Below, one piece after another: positions 5,702-8,383 of a DNA stretch of 8,383 bases (positions are counted from its first letter, which is position 1; each line of letters starts with the position of its first letter). The position numbers and the translations under genes are program-made. Source of the stretch: Clostridiales bacterium (GTDB taxonomy: Bacteria > Bacillota > Clostridia > Oscillospirales > Acutalibacteraceae); assembly GCA_012728445.1 (NCBI GenBank), contig JAAYFA010000036.1, forward strand, positions 1-8,383, given 5' to 3'. The notes under the pieces are model-generated. The model did not search any database and was not told the DNA's origin. It saw only the letters and a list, made by a program, of their open reading frames with translations.

Positions 5702-8038
5702 ATGAAAGAACAAAACGCTCCTACGGAGCGGCTATTTTTGCCGTTCGCAGATTTTTTGAAGCTTGTCAGCGGACAAAACTTTTCAAAGAAAAACGACGAT
5801 GAACTCAAAAAAATTCTTTGGTCAAGTTCAGAGCTCGACGCGGATGCCCTGCTTGCCTTTCGGTACGCCGTTATAAAGGAAATTACCTTGCGCCTCACGG
5901 GGCTGAGTCTGTTTGATACCCAGCTTGCCGCTGCCTATTCCATACAGCGCGGGCGTATTGCTGAGCTACCGACAGGTGAGGGAAAGACCCTGTCTGCGGT
6001 GGTAGCGGCGATTTGTTTTGCCTTGCAAGGCAAATCGGTCCATATTCTTGTTTTTAATGACTACTTGGCGAAAAGAGACTACCTCTGGAATAAATCAATT
6101 TACGATTTTTGCGGGGTGACGACCGGCTATATCAATCAGTTTACCCTGCGCGAGGAGCGCAAAAAAATCTATACCAACGGCGTCGTTTATCTCACCGTAA
6201 AAGAGGCGGGCTTTGACAACTTAAAAGATTTTTTGTGCGAGCGAGCAGAAGATTTGATATCCCCGGCATATGATACCGCGATTGTTGATGAAGCGGACTC
6301 CATTTTTATCGATGAGGCCAAAACCCCGCTCGTGCTGGCCGGTGATATGCCGGAGGACCCGAACGATACCGTACAGGTTAAAAGTATCGTCACGACCTTG
6401 ACCGAAAAAGATGTTGTCGCTGACCTCGAGCAAAAGCAGGTTTACCTTTCGGACAATGGCATTAATCGAATAGAAGACGCTCTTGGCATCGAAAACCTTT
6501 TTGATGAACAGAGCGCCGAAGCGCTTTCTCTAATAAATGCGGGCATGACGGCAAAGTTTTTGCTCATGTGCGATAAAGACTACATCATTAAAGACAATGC
6601 CATCCAAGTGGTCGATGAACTAACCGGGCGAATCGTTGTCAATCGGAAGTTCCCCGATTTGATTCATCGTGCCGTGGAACTAAAAGAAGACATTGCCGAA
6701 AACGACGCTTCCATGATTTTTAACTCCACCACCGTGCGCTCTTTCTTGTTAAACTACGATACCCTCTGTGGTATGACCGGTACCATCCACTCATCAAAGG
6801 CCGAAATTCGGAATCTTTACGAGCTGGAGATCGATGTAATCCCCCCTCATATACCCTGCATCCGAAAAGACCACGAAGATGTTTTGTTTGCATCGGACGA
6901 AGACCGAATGCAAGCCGTTTTAGCCGCGGTTCAAGCCGCTCACGCACAAGGGCAACCCGTTTTGCTCGGCACAAGGAGTGTTGCCGAGTCCGAACTGTTC
7001 GCTGAAAAACTGTTGGCCCTGCAAATCCCACACAACGTTTTGAACGCGAGAAATGATGAGCAGGAATCCGAAATGATCGCGCGGGCGGGCGAACCGTCTC
7101 GCGTCACGGTGTCCACCAATATGGCGGGGCGCGGTGTTGACATTAAGCTAGGCGGAATAGACGAAAAAGAAAAAACAGCCGTCACGGCTGCCGGTGGGTT
7201 ATATATCATCGGTGTAGGCATGAACCGCAGCGTTAGAATTGACCGCCAGCTCAGCGGCCGCTCGGGGCGGCAGGGTGACCCGGGGGAAAGCAGATTTTTT
7301 ATCAGCTTAGATGATGAGCTGTTAAAGAGCTACGCCGAGGAGAAGAATTGGAGCCTATTTGCCGAGGCGGGCAAGCCAATCACGGAAAAAAGCGTGCTAA
7401 AAAGCATCCGCCGTATTCAAAAGTATTCCGAGGGTGAGGACGCCGAGGCTCGGTATATGCTTGAAAAGTATTCTATCGTCATGGAACAGCAACGCAAGCT
7501 CATCGGTGAACGTCATAAAAACATTCTTTCGGACATTGAAAAGCCTTCATTTATAAAAGACAGCGACCCGGCGTATTATGAAGACCTCGTTGTAAAGCAC
7601 GGCGAAAAAGGTGTTCATCTTGCAGAAAAACAGCTGGCTCTTTATTACATCAACCGGCACTGGGCTCACTACCTGGATTCCATGGAAAACGCGCGCAACG
7701 GAATTCATTTGATTGTCGTCGGCGGCAAAAGACCGCTGGATGAATACCACCGGATAGCCATTGCGGCATTTGATGAAATGATGCAAGAAATCGCGGAAGA
7801 CGTTATGAAAGCGACAAAAAAGTTCCGGATAACCGAAAACGGAATCGACATGCAGTCCGCAGGACTTATCGGTGCGACCAGTACCAGAACCTATATGATT
7901 GACGAGAGCAAAAGCCAGTTCAGAAAAGTTCCGCATCTAATCAAGTCGGTTTCGAACCGCATCAACGCGCCGGCTTTTTCGGTGCAGGGCTTTCTAAAAA
8001 AACTCAAGCTGCGTGGTAAGAATAAGCGGACGAAATAA
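5702..8038 (+). CDS. secA2: SecA2-like accessory preprotein translocase ATPase
   Basis: A cytosolic ATPase of the SecA family, which drives proteins through the SecYEG channel. Length is 778 residues, shorter than housekeeping SecA (about 830-900) and typical of SecA2. Seen: Q-motif region LFDTQLAAAYSIQRG (70-84); Walker A PTGEGKT (90-96); DEAD box in VDEADSIFIDEAKTPL (195-210); cross-linking domain about 215-355 with VVDELTGR (303-310); GMTGT (357-361); motif V GRGVDIKLGG (476-485); motif VI QLSGRSGRQGDPG (516-528); and a helical scaffold/wing segment to the end. The C-terminal Cys-rich zinc tail of SecA is absent. The usual GTERHESRRID stretch reads GVGMNRSVRID here, a clear divergence. The start at 5702 has AAAGGAG (5686-5692) nine bases upstream; the in-frame ATG at 5696 is too close to it. 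It follows the phosphatase by 25 bases without a terminator. A second, housekeeping SecA should exist elsewhere; SecY2/Asp genes are not visible. Confidence 0.88.
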   Translation: MKEQNAPTERLFLPFADFLKLVSGQNFSKKNDDELKKILWSSSELDADALLAFRYAVIKEITLRLTGLSLFDTQLAAAYSIQRGRIAELPTGEGKTLSAVVAAICFALQGKSVHILVFNDYLAKRDYLWNKSIYDFCGVTTGYINQFTLREERKKIYTNGVVYLTVKEAGFDNLKDFLCERAEDLISPAYDTAIVDEADSIFIDEAKTPLVLAGDMPEDPNDTVQVKSIVTTLTEKDVVADLEQKQVYLSDNGINRIEDALGIENLFDEQSAEALSLINAGMTAKFLLMCDKDYIIKDNAIQVVDELTGRIVVNRKFPDLIHRAVELKEDIAENDASMIFNSTTVRSFLLNYDTLCGMTGTIHSSKAEIRNLYELEIDVIPPHIPCIRKDHEDVLFASDEDRMQAVLAAVQAAHAQGQPVLLGTRSVAESELFAEKLLALQIPHNVLNARNDEQESEMIARAGEPSRVTVSTNMAGRGVDIKLGGIDEKEKTAVTAAGGLYIIGVGMNRSVRIDRQLSGRSGRQGDPGESRFFISLDDELLKSYAEEKNWSLFAEAGKPITEKSVLKSIRRIQKYSEGEDAEARYMLEKYSIVMEQQRKLIGERHKNILSDIEKPSFIKDSDPAYYEDLVVKHGEKGVHLAEKQLALYYINRHWAHYLDSMENARNGIHLIVVGGKRPLDEYHRIAIAAFDEMMQEIAEDVMKATKKFRITENGIDMQSAGLIGATSTRTYMIDESKSQFRKVPHLIKSVSNRINAPAFSVQGFLKKLKLRGKNKRTK

Positions 8039-8079
8039 ATAGCAACTCATGTCAGTAAATTCATTTGAGAGGTAACTAT

Positions 8080-8383
8080 ATGCGCCGAATATTATTGCCC
8101 ATTGCACTGGCGTTTTGCTTGCTGACCGCACTGCTTTCAGGCTGTGCCGGTGAGAAGATGCCCAACGAAACGATGACCGAAGCAGTACCGAACGCTGTAA
8201 TTGTTATTACCGGTAGCCAAACGGAATCCGTTTCTTCAAAAAGCCCTGTACTCGTCGTTCACTATGAATTTACAAATAACATGGCCGCTCCCGTATCTTT
8301 CGCTTATTTGTGTAAAGACACGGCCTATCAGGACGGTGTTGCGTGTGAAGTGGCTGCCGACGCTTTAGGCGCCACCCCCAAGC
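8080..8383 (+). CDS. Lipoprotein, DUF5067-like (3' end beyond the right edge)
   Basis: The first 101 codons of a secreted lipoprotein, open at the right edge. The N-terminus has two arginines, a hydrophobic stretch and the lipobox LSGC with the lipidated cysteine at residue 22, so it should be anchored to the outer face of the membrane. The mature part contains VLVVHYEFTNN, AYLCKDTAYQDG and EVAAD, which resemble the Ig-like DUF5067 family of Gram-positive lipoproteins (consensus with a 'yeftN' strand and a later 'yQnGv' turn); this match is from memory. GAGAGG (8067-8072) lies seven bases before the ATG. The gap to secA2 is 41 bases with no terminator-like hairpin, so co-transcription is likely. 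Function unknown; being in the same operon makes it a possible client of the SecA2-like ATPase. Confidence 0.8.
   Translation, partial: MRRILLPIALAFCLLTALLSGCAGEKMPNETMTEAVPNAVIVITGSQTESVSSKSPVLVVHYEFTNNMAAPVSFAYLCKDTAYQDGVACEVAADALGATPK

Noticed and set aside
8039..8079. Weak CTCA/TGAG hairpin between secA2 and the lipoprotein gene
   Set aside because: The stem is only about 4-5 bp, lacks GC pairs in number and has no T run, so it does not make a credible terminator.

Overview
The window looks like a piece of a Gram-positive, Clostridia-like (Bacillota) chromosome. The pointers are consensus-type sigma-A promoters, strong AGGAGG-type ribosome binding sites, a SecA of the short accessory type, and a Gram-positive style lipoprotein of the DUF5067 type. 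Base composition is roughly balanced and looks even throughout. Nothing points to a phage or plasmid. The assignment rests on gene families, not on a marker gene.

Layout, left to right: (1) a MATE-family efflux transporter on the minus strand, running off the left edge and lacking only its last few residues; (2) a 223-bp divergent intergenic region in which the two best promoters physically overlap; (3) a 735-residue plus-strand protein with a seven-repeat 'regulator propeller' followed by a helical alpha/alpha-toroid-like domain, no signal peptide; (4) a strong, probably two-way terminator, a small hairpin and a 114-bp MITE-like inverted-repeat element, between convergent genes; (5) a YegS/BmrU-type lipid kinase on the minus strand; (6) a 184-bp divergent promoter region with two palindromes; (7) a plus-strand run of three genes with no visible terminator between them: an HAD-IB type phosphatase, a 778-residue SecA paralogue (SecA2-like), and a lipoprotein cut by the right edge.

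How the genes may work together: the lipid kinase and the HAD phosphatase are divergently transcribed from one short region, so they might act on related phosphorylated substrates, but that is inference. The phosphatase, SecA2-like ATPase and lipoprotein are most likely one operon, making the lipoprotein (or something encoded beyond the edge) a candidate client of the accessory ATPase. No SecY2, Asp or glycosyltransferase genes of the streptococcal accessory Sec system are visible, so this looks like a stand-alone SecA2 locus. The propeller/toroid protein is terminated separately and seems to be its own unit. The least described parts of the window are the cytosolic propeller-toroid protein and the SecA2-HAD-lipoprotein arrangement.
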